DNA of 64,000 nucleotides, from contig NZ_CP013378.1 of the NCBI RefSeq assembly GCF_001718415.1, positions 1,488,001 through 1,552,000 of the forward strand, written 5' to 3'. Of this stretch, positions 55,205-64,000 are shown piece after piece. Source of the DNA: Burkholderia pseudomultivorans. GTDB lineage: Bacteria; Pseudomonadota; Gammaproteobacteria; Burkholderiales; Burkholderiaceae. Position 1 is the first letter of the stretch, and each line of letters begins with the position of its first letter. The notes beneath the pieces are model-generated. The model did not search any database and had not been told where the DNA came from. It saw only the letters and a list, made by a program, of their open reading frames with translations. The translations under genes and the position numbers were made by a program.

Positions 55205-56868
55205 CGAAGTACCTATGGCGCGCGATCGCGGCCTGGATCGCTGTCGCCGCGGGCGCAGCGAGCGCGGCCCTGCCGCCTCTGCCGCCCGTCTGGCCGGTCG
55301 CCGCGACGCAAGAAGGGACGACGCCCGACGTGCCGCTGCCGGCGCATCTGCCCGACGGCGCGGCCCTCGCCGCACCTGCGCCCGCGCCCGGATCGCAGCC
55401 GGCGGACGCCGGGCCGCCCCCGTTCGACGATGCGACGCGGGCGGCGCTGCAGGCGGATGCGGCGCCTCAGGCGACCACAGCGCCCGCGCTCGAAGGGCCG
55501 CCGATTCCGCTGCCGCCGCCGGCACGCATGACCGACGCGAACGCGCATCGACCCGGCGACGCCAACGACGCGCGCCGGATCTCGCTGAATTTGCAGCAGG
55601 TGGGACTCGCGGCCGCGTTCGATGCCTTCGCGCGATTCACCGGGCTCAATATTGTCGTCAGCGAACAGGTGAGCGGCACCGTGACCTTGCGTCTGAACAA
55701 TGTGCGCTGGCGCGAGGCGTTCGACACGCTGCTCGATACGCACGGGCTTGCGATGTCCCGGCGCGGCGACGTGATCTGGGTCACGCCGGCGGCCGAACTG
55801 GCCGCGCGGGAGCGCGAGCGCTTCGAAATGCATGCGCGCGCGGCCGACCTCGAGCCGCTCGCGAGCCGCACGTTCGTGCTGCGCTACCCGCGCGCGCAGG
55901 ACGTGCAGCGGCTGCTGGCCGGCGCGACCGGCCAGCGCCTGCTGTCGAAGCGCGGCGCCGCGGCGGCCGATCCGCGCACGAACCTGCTGTTCGTCACCGA
56001 TCTCGCGCCGCGCCTCGCGCAGATCGCCGAACTGATCGACGCGATCGACCGGCCGTCCCGGCAGGTCCGGATCGAGGCGCGCATCGTCGAGGGCGAGCAG
56101 GGTTTCTCGCGCAATCTCGGCGTGCGCGTCGCGCTGCGCGCCCAAGGCCGATCGGCGGCGGCCGACGGCACGCCGTTCGCGGACGGTGCGCGCAATGCGC
56201 TCGACTTCGCCGCCCGTCCGACCGGCGGCTTCGACGCGGCGACGGCCGGTTTCACGCTGTTCGCCGCGCCGCTCAGCCGCGTGCTCGACATCGAGCTGAG
56301 CGCGCTGGAGGCGCAAGGGCGGGGCCAGATCGTGTCGCGCCCGCGCGTCGTGACGGCGGACCGCGCGAAGGCGATCGTCGAGCAGGGCGCCGAATTGCCG
56401 TATCAGGCCAAGGTCGGCAACGGCGTGAGCGGCGTGCAGTTCCGCCGCGCGACGCTCAAGCTCGAAGTCGAGCCGCAGATCACGCCGGACGGGCGCGTGG
56501 TGCTCGATCTCGACGTCACGAAGGACAGCGTCGGCGAGCCGACCGCGGCCGGCCCCGCCATCCATACGAAGCATGTGCAGACGCGCGTCGAGGTCGAGGA
56601 CGGCGGCACGGTCGCGATCGGCGGGATCTACGAGCGGCTGCGCCGGGACGATGTGACGCGGGTGCCGCTCTTGGGCAAAATACCGGTTCTGGGCGCGCTT
56701 TTCCGGCATCGCGCCCAGCGCGAGCAGCGCAGCGAACTGGTCGTCTTCATCACGCCGACGGTCGTGCGCGCAGGCTGCGAGACGGCCGGCGCGGGCGACG
56801 AAAACCCGGAGGAAACGGGGCCGGAAGCAGCCGGCGCAGGCTCGACAAGGCAGCCGCTTTGCCAGTAA
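55201..56868 (+). CDS. pilQ: Type IV pilus secretin PilQ
   Basis: A 555-residue outer-membrane channel for the pilus fibre. A signal peptide ends near residue 22 (AGAASA). After a Pro/Ala-rich linker, an STN-type domain lies at about 126-200 ([20 protein letters not shown]), an N domain follows, and the secretin core ends with the signature [17 protein letters not shown] and a final [10 protein letters not shown]. It is shorter than Pseudomonas PilQ because the N-terminal AMIN repeats are missing. It is the last pil gene before aroK. Confidence 0.92.
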   Translation: MTKYLWRAIAAWIAVAAGAASAALPPLPPVWPVAATQEGTTPDVPLPAHLPDGAALAAPAPAPGSQPADAGPPPFDDATRAALQADAAPQATTAPALEGPPIPLPPPARMTDANAHRPGDANDARRISLNLQQVGLAAAFDAFARFTGLNIVVSEQVSGTVTLRLNNVRWREAFDTLLDTHGLAMSRRGDVIWVTPAAELAARERERFEMHARAADLEPLASRTFVLRYPRAQDVQRLLAGATGQRLLSKRGAAAADPRTNLLFVTDLAPRLAQIAELIDAIDRPSRQVRIEARIVEGEQGFSRNLGVRVALRAQGRSAAADGTPFADGARNALDFAARPTGGFDAATAGFTLFAAPLSRVLDIELSALEAQGRGQIVSRPRVVTADRAKAIVEQGAELPYQAKVGNGVSGVQFRRATLKLEVEPQITPDGRVVLDLDVTKDSVGEPTAAGPAIHTKHVQTRVEVEDGGTVAIGGIYERLRRDDVTRVPLLGKIPVLGALFRHRAQREQRSELVVFITPTVVRAGCETAGAGDENPEETGPEAAGAGSTRQPLCQ

Positions 56869-56908
56869 GCTGCGCCACACACCAGCAAGATTGAAGCAGA
56901 GGAAGCCG

Positions 56909-57463
56909 TTGCAAGCGCGGGACCCACACGCAAACGTATTTTTCGTCGGCCTTATGGGAGCGGGTAAGACCACCGTGGGCCGCGCGGTCGCGCGCCGTCT
57001 CGACAGGACGTTCTTCGACTCCGACCACGAGATCGAGGCCCGCACGGGCGCGCGCATTCCGGTGATCTTCGAGCTGGAGGGCGAGGCCGGGTTTCGCGAC
57101 CGCGAAACGCAGGTGATCGCCGACCTCACGCAGCGCGAGAGCATCGTGCTCGCGACGGGCGGCGGCGCGGTGCTGCGGCCCGAAAACCGCGAATGCCTGA
57201 AGCAGCACGGCATCGTCGTCTATCTGCGCGCCAATCCGCACGATCTGTGGCTGCGCACGCGCAAGGACAAGAATCGCCCGCTGCTGCAGACCGAGGATCC
57301 GAAGGCGCGTCTCGAGGCGCTCTACGAAGTGCGCGACCCGCTGTACCGCGAATGCGCGGATTTCGTCATCGAGACCGGCCGCCCGTCGGTCAACGGTCTC
57401 GTCAACATGGTGCTGATGCAACTCGAACTGGCCGGCGTCGTCGCCAAGCCGCTACAAGCATGA
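56909..57463 (+). CDS. aroK: Shikimate kinase
   Basis: A 184-residue kinase that phosphorylates shikimate in the chorismate pathway. Walker A is [11 protein letters not shown], the shikimate site includes [13 protein letters not shown] and RDRE, and ATGGGAVL is the Walker B-like loop. I take the TTG at 56909 ([14 protein letters not shown]) because GAGGAAG precedes it by six bases; a TTG at 56891 is the alternative. The pilQ-aroK-aroB order is common in proteobacteria. It overlaps aroB by four bases. Confidence 0.94.
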   Translation: MQARDPHANVFFVGLMGAGKTTVGRAVARRLDRTFFDSDHEIEARTGARIPVIFELEGEAGFRDRETQVIADLTQRESIVLATGGGAVLRPENRECLKQHGIVVYLRANPHDLWLRTRKDKNRPLLQTEDPKARLEALYEVRDPLYRECADFVIETGRPSVNGLVNMVLMQLELAGVVAKPLQA

Positions 57464-58539
57464 TTACTGTCAACGTCGATCTGGGCGACCGCGCCTACCC
57501 GATTCACATTGGCGCCGGCCTGATCGGCCGCGCCGAGCTGTTCGCCCCGCACATCAAGGGTTCGTCCGTCACGATCGTCACCAACACCACGGTCGATCCG
57601 CTGTACGGCGACGCGCTGCGCGCGGCGCTCGCGCCGCTCGGCAAGCGCGTGTCGACGGTCGTGCTGCCCGACGGCGAGGCGTACAAGAACTGGGAAACGC
57701 TGAACCTGATCTTCGACGGCCTGCTGACCGAGCGCGCGGACCGCAAGACCACGCTCGTCGCGCTCGGCGGCGGCGTGATCGGCGACATGACGGGCTTCGC
57801 CGCCGCGTGTTACATGCGCGGCGTGCCGTTCATCCAGGTGCCGACCACGCTGCTGTCGCAGGTCGATTCGTCGGTCGGCGGCAAGACCGGCATCAACCAC
57901 CCGCTCGGCAAGAACATGATCGGCGCGTTCTACCAGCCGCAGGCAGTGATCGCCGACATCGGCGCGCTGACGACGCTGCCCGCGCGCGAACTCGCGGCCG
58001 GCATCGCCGAGATCATCAAGACCGGCGCGATCGCCGATGCGGCGTTCTTCGACTGGATCGAGGCGAACATCGACGCGCTGAACCGCCGCGAGCCGGCGGC
58101 GCTGGCCGAAGCGGTGAAGCGTTCGTGCGAGATCAAGGCGAGCGTGGTCGCGGCCGACGAGCGCGAAGGCGGCCTGCGCGCGATCCTGAACTTCGGCCAT
58201 ACGTTCGGCCACGCGATCGAGGCCGGGCTCGGCTACGGCGAATGGCTGCACGGCGAGGCGGTCGGCTGCGGCATGGTAATGGCGGCCGACCTGTCGGTGC
58301 GGCTCGGCCTGCTCGACGAAGCGTCGCGGCAGCGGCTCGACGCGGTGATCGCGGCCGCGCACCTGCCCACGCGGGGCCCGGCGCTCGGCGACGCGCGCTA
58401 CATGGACCTGATGCGCGTCGACAAGAAAGCCGAGGCCGGTGCGATCAAGTTCATCCTGCTGAAGCGCTTCGGCGATACGCTGATCACGCCGGCGCCCGAC
58501 GAAGCCGTATTCGCCACCCTGGCGCAGACGACCCGGTAA
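57460..58539 (+). CDS. aroB: 3-dehydroquinate synthase
   Basis: A 359-residue NAD- and zinc-dependent enzyme for the second step of the shikimate pathway. The NAD loop is [13 protein letters not shown], the substrate loop [11 protein letters not shown], and the zinc ligands lie in a glutamate region ([14 protein letters not shown]) and HTFGHAIE plus a later His. The ATG at 57460 begins [18 protein letters not shown] and overlaps the aroK stop. Confidence 0.97.
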   Translation: MITVNVDLGDRAYPIHIGAGLIGRAELFAPHIKGSSVTIVTNTTVDPLYGDALRAALAPLGKRVSTVVLPDGEAYKNWETLNLIFDGLLTERADRKTTLVALGGGVIGDMTGFAAACYMRGVPFIQVPTTLLSQVDSSVGGKTGINHPLGKNMIGAFYQPQAVIADIGALTTLPARELAAGIAEIIKTGAIADAAFFDWIEANIDALNRREPAALAEAVKRSCEIKASVVAADEREGGLRAILNFGHTFGHAIEAGLGYGEWLHGEAVGCGMVMAADLSVRLGLLDEASRQRLDAVIAAAHLPTRGPALGDARYMDLMRVDKKAEAGAIKFILLKRFGDTLITPAPDEAVFATLAQTTR

Positions 58540-58580
58540 CCGCGGCCCGGATGCCCCGGCGCCCCTGACACGGAGGAGAC

Positions 58581-59792
58581 GTGAGCGAGACATCCAGCAG
58601 CAAATCGACCCAGGCCGGCAGCCGCGCATCCGCCGCGGCGGTGGCCGAGCCGCCGACGCTGGCGGCGCTGGAAGCCCATCTCGCTCCGTATGCCGCGCAT
58701 GCCTCGCAGTCGCGCGGCCGCCGCCACCCGGAAACGCCGCCGGCGGCGCGCACCGAATTCCAGCGCGACCGCGACCGCATCGTTCATTCGACCGCGTTTC
58801 GCCGGCTCGAATACAAGACGCAGGTCTTCGTCAATCACGAAGGCGACCTGTTCCGCACCCGTCTCACGCACAGCCTCGAAGTCGCGCAGATCGCGCGTTC
58901 GGTCGCACGCAACCTGCGGCTGAACGAGGATCTGGTCGAAGCGATCTCGCTCGCGCACGATCTCGGCCATACGCCGTTCGGCCATGCGGGGCAGGACGCG
59001 CTGAACGCGTGCATGCGCGAGCACGGCGGCTTCGAACACAACCTGCAGAGCCTCGCGGTCGTCGACGAACTCGAGGAGCACTACGGCGCGTTCAACGGGC
59101 TGAACCTGTGCTTCGAGACGCGCGAAGGCATCCTCAAGCACTGCTCGCGCGACAATGCGCGCAAGCTCGGTGCGCTCGGCGAGCGCTTCCTGCAGGGCCG
59201 TCAGCCATCACTCGAGGCGCAGCTCGCGAACATCGCCGACGAAATCGCGTACAACAACCACGACGTCGACGACGGCCTGCGCTCCGGGCTGATCACGATC
59301 GAGCAGCTCGCCGAAGTCGAGCTGTGGCAGCGCCACTACGAAGCCGCGCTCGCCGAATTCCCGCACCTCGAAGGCCGTCGTCTCGTGCACGAGACGGTGC
59401 GCCGCATCATCAACACGCTGATCGTCGACCTGATCGACGAGACGACGCGCAAGCTCGCGCGCGTCGCGCCCGCCTCGCTCGACGACGTGCGCGCGGCGCC
59501 GCCGCTCGTGTCGCACAGCGAGACGGTCGCCGCGCAGGCGGCCGCGCTCAAGCGCTTCCTGTTCAAGAACCTGTATCGCCATTACAAGGTGATGCGCATG
59601 GCGAGCAAGGCGCAGCGCGTGGTCACGGGGCTGTTCGACGCGTTCATCGACGATCCGCGGCTGCTGCCGCCGCCGTACCAGTCGGAGGACGCCGCGCAGC
59701 AGCCGCGCCTCGTCGCGCACTACATCGCCGGGATGACCGACCGCTTCGCGCTGAAGGAGTATCAGCGCCTGTTCGTCATCAGCGACAACTGA
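58581..59792 (+). CDS. dgt: Deoxyguanosinetriphosphate triphosphohydrolase-like protein (Dgt family)
   Basis: A 403-residue HD-domain enzyme expected to split dNTPs into deoxynucleoside and triphosphate. The metal-binding His and HD pair are in [11 protein letters not shown] and [14 protein letters not shown], and [11 protein letters not shown] and [16 protein letters not shown] are typical of the dGTPase-like subgroup. The start is GTG at 58581 with GGAGGAGAC upstream; the first 30 residues are disordered. It follows aroB by 41 bases. Confidence 0.93.
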   Translation: MSETSSSKSTQAGSRASAAAVAEPPTLAALEAHLAPYAAHASQSRGRRHPETPPAARTEFQRDRDRIVHSTAFRRLEYKTQVFVNHEGDLFRTRLTHSLEVAQIARSVARNLRLNEDLVEAISLAHDLGHTPFGHAGQDALNACMREHGGFEHNLQSLAVVDELEEHYGAFNGLNLCFETREGILKHCSRDNARKLGALGERFLQGRQPSLEAQLANIADEIAYNNHDVDDGLRSGLITIEQLAEVELWQRHYEAALAEFPHLEGRRLVHETVRRIINTLIVDLIDETTRKLARVAPASLDDVRAAPPLVSHSETVAAQAAALKRFLFKNLYRHYKVMRMASKAQRVVTGLFDAFIDDPRLLPPPYQSEDAAQQPRLVAHYIAGMTDRFALKEYQRLFVISDN

Positions 59793-59810
59793 CTGTCACA
59801 AACGATCACT
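59793..59810 (+). promoter_or_regulatory. Weak Pho-box-like site before ugpB
   Basis: CTGTCAC (59793-59799) resembles a PhoB half-site, and CGATCAC follows at 59803-59809, repeating TCAC at 10-bp spacing instead of the ideal 11. Phosphate control of ugp operons is established in E. coli; here the match is imperfect and the call is an inference. Confidence 0.25.
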
Positions 59811-59882
59811 AGACTGCGCCGGTTCAATGGCGACGGGAATGTTGCACACGCTGTTGGTAACGTTTTCATAGGAGAGAGGTCG

Positions 59883-61214
59883 ATGAAGAAGCCTGCGGGG
59901 ACCGTGGTTCGTTCGATCGCGCTGGGCGGCGCGCTGATGTTCGGTGTGCAGCATGCGGCATTCGCCGTGACCGAGATCCAGTTCTGGCATGCGATGGAGG
60001 CCGCGCTCGGCGAGCGGGTCAACGCGATCGCCGAACAGTTCAACGCGTCGCAGAGCGACTACAAGATCGTGCCGGTCTTCAAGGGCACCTACGACCAGGC
60101 GCTCGCGGCCGGCATCGCCGCGTATCGCAGCGGCAACGCGCCCGCGATCCTGCAGGTCTACGAAGTCGGCACGGCCACGATGATGCAGGCGAAGAAGGCC
60201 GTCGTGCCCGTCTACGACGTGTTCAGGCAGGCCGGCGTGCCGCTCGACGAGAAGGCGTTCGTGCCGACCATCTCCAGCTACTACAGCGATGCGAAGACGG
60301 GCCACCTCGTGTCGATGCCGTTCAACAGCTCGACGCCGGTGCTGTACTACAACAAGGATGCGTTCAGGAAGGCCGGGCTCGATCCGAACCAGCCGCCGAA
60401 GACCTGGGCCGACGTGAAGGCCGACGCCGAGAAGCTGCGCAAGTCGGGGATGGCGTGCGGCTTCACGACGGGCTGGCAGAGCTGGGTTCAGCTCGAGAAC
60501 TACAGCGCGTGGCAGGCGCTGCCGTTCGCGAGCCGCAACAACGGTTTCGACGGCGCCGATGCGGTGCTCGAGTTCAACAAGCCGCAGCAGATCGCGCACA
60601 TCGCCTTCCTGCAGCAGATGGCGAAGGACGGCACGTTCACCTATGCGGGCCGCAAGGACGAGGCGTCGGCGAAGTTCTACAGCGGCGACTGCGGGATCAT
60701 GACGACGTCGTCGGGCGCGCTGGCCAACGTGCAGAAGTTCGCGAAGTTCAGCTACGGCACCGGCATGATGCCGTACGACGCGAACGTGAAGGGCGCGCCG
60801 CAGAACGCCGTGATCGGCGGCGCGAGCCTGTGGGTGCTGGCCGGCAAGGATCCGGCGACCTACAAGGGCGTCGCGAAATTCCTCGCGTACCTGAACACGC
60901 CGGCCGTCGCCGCGAAGTGGCACCAGGATACGGGCTATCTGCCGGTGACGACGGCCGCGTACGAGCTCACGCGCGAGCAGGGCTTCTATGCGAAGAACCC
61001 GAGCGCCGAAACCGCCATCAAGCAGATGCTGAACAAGCCGCCGCTGCCGTACACGAAGGGCCTGCGCCTGGGTAACATGCCGCAGATCCGCACCGTCGTC
61101 GACGAGGAGCTCGAGCAGGTCTGGGCGCAGAAGAAGTCGCCGAAGGACGCGCTCGACTCGGCCGCGTCGCGCGGCGACGAGCTGCTGCGCCGCTTCGAGA
61201 AGTCGGGCGGCTGA
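59883..61214 (+). CDS. ugpB: sn-glycerol-3-phosphate ABC transporter, periplasmic binding protein UgpB
   Basis: A 443-residue solute-binding protein. A signal peptide ends at about residue 28 (AAFA). [21 protein letters not shown] and the [13 protein letters not shown] segment match UgpB, and [15 protein letters not shown] is a general family-1 sugar-binding motif. GGAGAGAGG precedes the start. It is the first gene of ugpB-A-E-C, which imports glycerol-3-phosphate or glycerophosphodiesters as phosphate or carbon source. Confidence 0.94.
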   Translation: MKKPAGTVVRSIALGGALMFGVQHAAFAVTEIQFWHAMEAALGERVNAIAEQFNASQSDYKIVPVFKGTYDQALAAGIAAYRSGNAPAILQVYEVGTATMMQAKKAVVPVYDVFRQAGVPLDEKAFVPTISSYYSDAKTGHLVSMPFNSSTPVLYYNKDAFRKAGLDPNQPPKTWADVKADAEKLRKSGMACGFTTGWQSWVQLENYSAWQALPFASRNNGFDGADAVLEFNKPQQIAHIAFLQQMAKDGTFTYAGRKDEASAKFYSGDCGIMTTSSGALANVQKFAKFSYGTGMMPYDANVKGAPQNAVIGGASLWVLAGKDPATYKGVAKFLAYLNTPAVAAKWHQDTGYLPVTTAAYELTREQGFYAKNPSAETAIKQMLNKPPLPYTKGLRLGNMPQIRTVVDEELEQVWAQKKSPKDALDSAASRGDELLRRFEKSGG

Positions 61215-61311
61215 GCCCCGCGCCGCGCCGTGCCGCTACTCGCGCCGCGCCAGCTCGCGGCCGGGCCGGCGGTGCGGCGCCCTGACCGTTTCGCCTGACC
61301 GGATCCCCGCG

Positions 61312-62196
61312 ATGCAATCCCGTTCCCGTTTCGGCACGAGCCTGCTGCCGTATCTGCTGATCGCGCCGCAGCTCGCGATCACCGCCGTGTTCTTCCTGTG
61401 GCCGGCCGGCGTCGCGCTGTGGCAGTCCACGCAGATGCAGGACGCGTTCGGCACGTCGAGCGAATTCGTCGGCTTCGCGAACTTCACGCACCTGTTCGCG
61501 GATCCGCTGTACCTCGACTCGTTCCGCACGACGCTGGTGTTCAGCGCGCTCGTCACGGTGAGCGGGCTCGTCGTGTCGCTGCTGCTCGCCGCATGCGCGG
61601 ATCGCGTGATCCGCGGCTCGCGCCTCTACCGCACGCTGCTGATCTGGCCGTATGCGGTCGCGCCGACGATCGCGGCCGTGCTGTGGGCGTTCCTGTTCAA
61701 CCCGAGCATCGGGCTCGTCACCTATGCGCTCGCGAAGCAGGGCATCGTGTGGAACCACGCGCTCAACGGCGGGCAGGCGATGTTCCTGGTCGTGCTGGCG
61801 TCGGTGTGGAAGCAGGTCAGCTACAACTTCCTGTTCTTCTACGCGGGACTGCAGGCGATTCCGCGCTCGCTGATCGAGGCGGCCGCGATCGACGGCGCGG
61901 GCCCGGTGCGGCGCTTCTTCAATATCGCGCTGCCGCTGCTGTCGCCGACGAGCTTCTTCCTGCTGGTCGTGAACCTCGTCTACGCGTTCTTCGACACCTT
62001 CCCGGTGATCGACGCGGCGACGGCCGGCGGCCCCGCGCAGAGCACCAAGACGCTGATCTACAAGATCTTCGCGGAAGGCTTCCAGGGGCTCGACATCGGC
62101 AGCTCGGGCGCGCAGTCGGTCGTGCTGATGGTGATCGTCGTCGGGCTCACGGTGATCCAGTTCCGCTTCGTCGAACGCAGGGTGCAATACGCATGA
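61312..62196 (+). CDS. ugpA: sn-glycerol-3-phosphate ABC transporter permease UgpA
   Basis: A 294-residue inner-membrane permease with six spans, the first at about residues 13-36. The EAA loop that docks with the ATPase reads [20 protein letters not shown] (about 188-207). A 97-base, very G+C-rich gap that can fold strongly separates it from ugpB, which often lowers permease levels relative to the binding protein. Its stop overlaps ugpE. Confidence 0.95.
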   Translation: MQSRSRFGTSLLPYLLIAPQLAITAVFFLWPAGVALWQSTQMQDAFGTSSEFVGFANFTHLFADPLYLDSFRTTLVFSALVTVSGLVVSLLLAACADRVIRGSRLYRTLLIWPYAVAPTIAAVLWAFLFNPSIGLVTYALAKQGIVWNHALNGGQAMFLVVLASVWKQVSYNFLFFYAGLQAIPRSLIEAAAIDGAGPVRRFFNIALPLLSPTSFFLLVVNLVYAFFDTFPVIDAATAGGPAQSTKTLIYKIFAEGFQGLDIGSSGAQSVVLMVIVVGLTVIQFRFVERRVQYA

Positions 62197-63038
62197 TCGA
62201 GAATCGCAAAGGCTTCGACCTGTTCTGCCACGTGGTGCTGATCGCGGGCGTCGTGCTGATCGTGTTCCCGATCTACGTGGCGTTCTGCGCGGCGACGATG
62301 AACGCGCAGGAAGTGTTCACGGTGCCGCTGTCGCTCGTGCCGAGCACGCACCTGGCCGACAACGTCGCGTACATCTGGCGGCACGGCAGCGGCGGCACGA
62401 CTGCGCCGTTCGGGCGGCTGCTCGTCAACAGCTTCGTGATGGCGCTCGGCATCGCGGTCGGCAAGATCGCGGTGTCGATCCTGTCCGCGTACGCGATCGT
62501 CTATTTCCGCTTCCCGTTCCGCAACACGGCGTTCTGGCTGATCTTCGTCACGCTGATGCTGCCGGTGGAAGTGCGGATCTTTCCGACCGTGCAGGTCGTG
62601 TCGACGCTGCATCTGACCAACAGCTATGCGGGCCTCACGCTGCCGCTGATTGCATCGGCGACGGCGACGTTCCTGTTCCGCCAGTTCTTCATGACGCTGC
62701 CCGACGAACTGATGGACGCCGCGCGCATCGACGGCGCGGGGCCGCTGCGCTTTTTCCGGGACGTCGTGCTGCCGCTGTCGAAGACGAGCATCGCGGCGCT
62801 GTTCGTGATCACCTTCATCTACGGCTGGAACCAGTATCTGTGGCCGATCCTGATCACGACCGAGGCGTCGCTGTCGACGGCGGTGGTCGGCATCAAGACG
62901 ATGATCGCGAGCGGCGACGCGGCGACCGAATGGCAATACGTGATGACGGCGACGCTGCTGGCGATGATTCCGCCGCTCGTCGTCGTGCTGGCGATGCAGC
63001 GCTGGTTCGTGCGCGGCCTCGTCGATTCCGAGAAGTAA
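62193..63038 (+). CDS. ugpE: sn-glycerol-3-phosphate ABC transporter permease UgpE
   Basis: A 281-residue partner permease with six spans. The EAA loop reads [20 protein letters not shown] (about 178-197). The ATG at 62193 overlaps the ugpA stop by four bases; the longer in-frame opening lies inside ugp[14 protein letters not shown] sequence ([14 protein letters not shown]) near the end is typical of UgpE and MalG relatives. Confidence 0.95.
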   Translation: MIENRKGFDLFCHVVLIAGVVLIVFPIYVAFCAATMNAQEVFTVPLSLVPSTHLADNVAYIWRHGSGGTTAPFGRLLVNSFVMALGIAVGKIAVSILSAYAIVYFRFPFRNTAFWLIFVTLMLPVEVRIFPTVQVVSTLHLTNSYAGLTLPLIASATATFLFRQFFMTLPDELMDAARIDGAGPLRFFRDVVLPLSKTSIAALFVITFIYGWNQYLWPILITTEASLSTAVVGIKTMIASGDAATEWQYVMTATLLAMIPPLVVVLAMQRWFVRGLVDSEK

Positions 63039-63069
63039 CCGACGAACTGCAACCGGAGAAGGACCAGGT

Positions 63070-64000
63070 ATGGCTGCGTTGAGCTTGAAGGGCGTCAGGA
63101 AATCCTACGACGGCAGGCAGCATGTGCTGCACGGCATCGACGTGGAGATCGCCGACGGCGAATTTATCGTGCTGGTCGGTCCGTCGGGCTGCGGCAAGTC
63201 GACGCTGCTGCGCATGATCGCGGGGCTCGAGACCGTGACCGACGGCGAGATCGCGATCGGTGGCCGCGTCGTCAACGCGCTGGAGCCGAAGGATCGCGAC
63301 ATCGCGATGGTGTTCCAGAACTATGCGCTGTACCCGCACATGACGGTCGCGCAGAACATGGGCTACGGGCTGAAGATTCGCGGAATCGAGCGCGCGACGA
63401 TCGACGCGCGGGTGGCCGCGGCCGCGAAGATCCTCGAGCTCGAGGCGCTGCTCGCGCGGCGGCCGCGCGAGCTGTCGGGCGGGCAGCGGCAGCGCGTCGC
63501 GATGGGCCGCGCGATCGTGCGCGAGCCGTCGGTGTTCCTGTTCGACGAGCCGCTGTCGAATCTCGATGCGAAACTGCGCGTGCAGATGCGCCTCGAGATC
63601 CAGCGGCTGCATGCGCGCCTCGCGACCACGAGCGTCTACGTGACGCACGACCAGATCGAGGCGATGACGCTCGCGCAGCGCGTGATCGTGATGAACCGCG
63701 GCTACGCGGAGCAGATCGGCGCGCCGGTCGACGTGTACGAGAAGCCGGCGACGGTGTTCGTCGCGGGCTTCATCGGCTCGCCGGCGATGAACCTGATGCA
63801 GGGCCGGCTGTCGGACGACGGCGCGACGTTTACGGTCGCGGGCGGCGGCCCGGCGCTGCCGGTCGCCGGCGCGCCCGGCCTCGGCGCGGAGATCGCCACC
63901 GGGCGCGACTGGGTGCTCGGCGTGCGTCCCGAACACATGACGCCGCAGCCGGGCGTCGCGCAGGCCACGCTGCCGGTCGATTCGTGCGAGCTGCTGGGCG
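63070..64000 (+). CDS. ugpC: sn-glycerol-3-phosphate ABC transporter ATP-binding protein UgpC (partial)
   Basis: The first 310 codons of an ATPase that runs off the window end. Walker [10 protein letters not shown] is at residues 37-45, the Q-loop follows in [10 protein letters not shown], the ABC signature LSGGQRQR begins at 135, Walker B with DEPLSNLD follows, and the switch His is in [10 protein letters not shown]. The C-terminal TOBE region begins (VLGVRPEHM). GGAGAAGG precedes the ATG at 63070, which is 31 bases after ugpE. Confidence 0.95.
   Translation, partial: MAALSLKGVRKSYDGRQHVLHGIDVEIADGEFIVLVGPSGCGKSTLLRMIAGLETVTDGEIAIGGRVVNALEPKDRDIAMVFQNYALYPHMTVAQNMGYGLKIRGIERATIDARVAAAAKILELEALLARRPRELSGGQRQRVAMGRAIVREPSVFLFDEPLSNLDAKLRVQMRLEIQRLHARLATTSVYVTHDQIEAMTLAQRVIVMNRGYAEQIGAPVDVYEKPATVFVAGFIGSPAMNLMQGRLSDDGATFTVAGGGPALPVAGAPGLGAEIATGRDWVLGVRPEHMTPQPGVAQATLPVDSCELLG

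Noticed and set aside
61215..61311. The G+C-rich ugpB-ugpA gap as a separate small gene or RNA
   Set aside because: It is only 97 bases, with no promoter or T-run; a folding intercistronic spacer explains it.

Overview
The window is a betaproteobacterial chromosome segment. It reads best as chromosome 1 of a Burkholderia, probably of the B. cepacia complex; the species is an inference from gene order and protein wording, not a database result. G+C is high throughout, so most long antisense frames are shadows. Almost all of the 64 kb is core housekeeping DNA on the + strand.

Region by region. 1-260: the tail of an rRNA operon (23S-5S spacer, 5S rRNA, terminator). 701-1904: an intact IS407-group IS3-family insertion sequence with a 4-bp target duplication, lying in gene-poor DNA. 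2672-4604: tandem promoters, tRNA-Tyr, tRNA-Gly and tRNA-Thr, the first tuf copy and tRNA-Trp. 4648-16848: secE-nusG-rplKAJL-rpoBC. 17087-18934: recQ, placed between rpoC and the str operon. 19162-23644: rpsL-rpsG-fusA-tuf. 23931-38573: the S10, spc and alpha ribosomal clusters run together, including secY, infA, rpmJ and rpoA. Together these supply the translation factors, most ribosomal proteins, the core RNA polymerase subunits and the Sec channel.

38821-50063: redox, haem and envelope functions: cutA, dsbD, hemB, the GTPase gene engB, cytochrome c4, system II cytochrome c maturation (resB, ccsA), the periplasmic methionine sulfoxide reductase pair msrP/msrQ, a small LptM-like lipoprotein and the frataxin homologue cyaY. 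DsbD and ResB/CcsA fit together, because haem attachment in the periplasm needs reduced apocytochrome cysteines. 50166-56868: penicillin-binding protein 1A diverges from a type IV pilus operon, pilM-pilN-pilO-pilQ, in which PilO appears fused to a PilP-like domain. 56909-59792: aroK-aroB-dgt. 59883 to the end: a ugpB-A-E-C glycerol-3-phosphate ABC importer, with ugpC cut by the window end.

I found no CRISPR array, prophage, toxin-antitoxin pair or unknown multigene system. The most interesting non-textbook signals are RNA or regulatory: a probable small RNA between hemB and engB with an anti-Shine-Dalgarno loop and its own terminator; promoters embedded in perfect palindromes ahead of rplN and rplQ; an extended -10 promoter splitting rpsJ from rplC; a four-copy 13-bp tandem repeat before cutA; and the PilO-PilP fusion.
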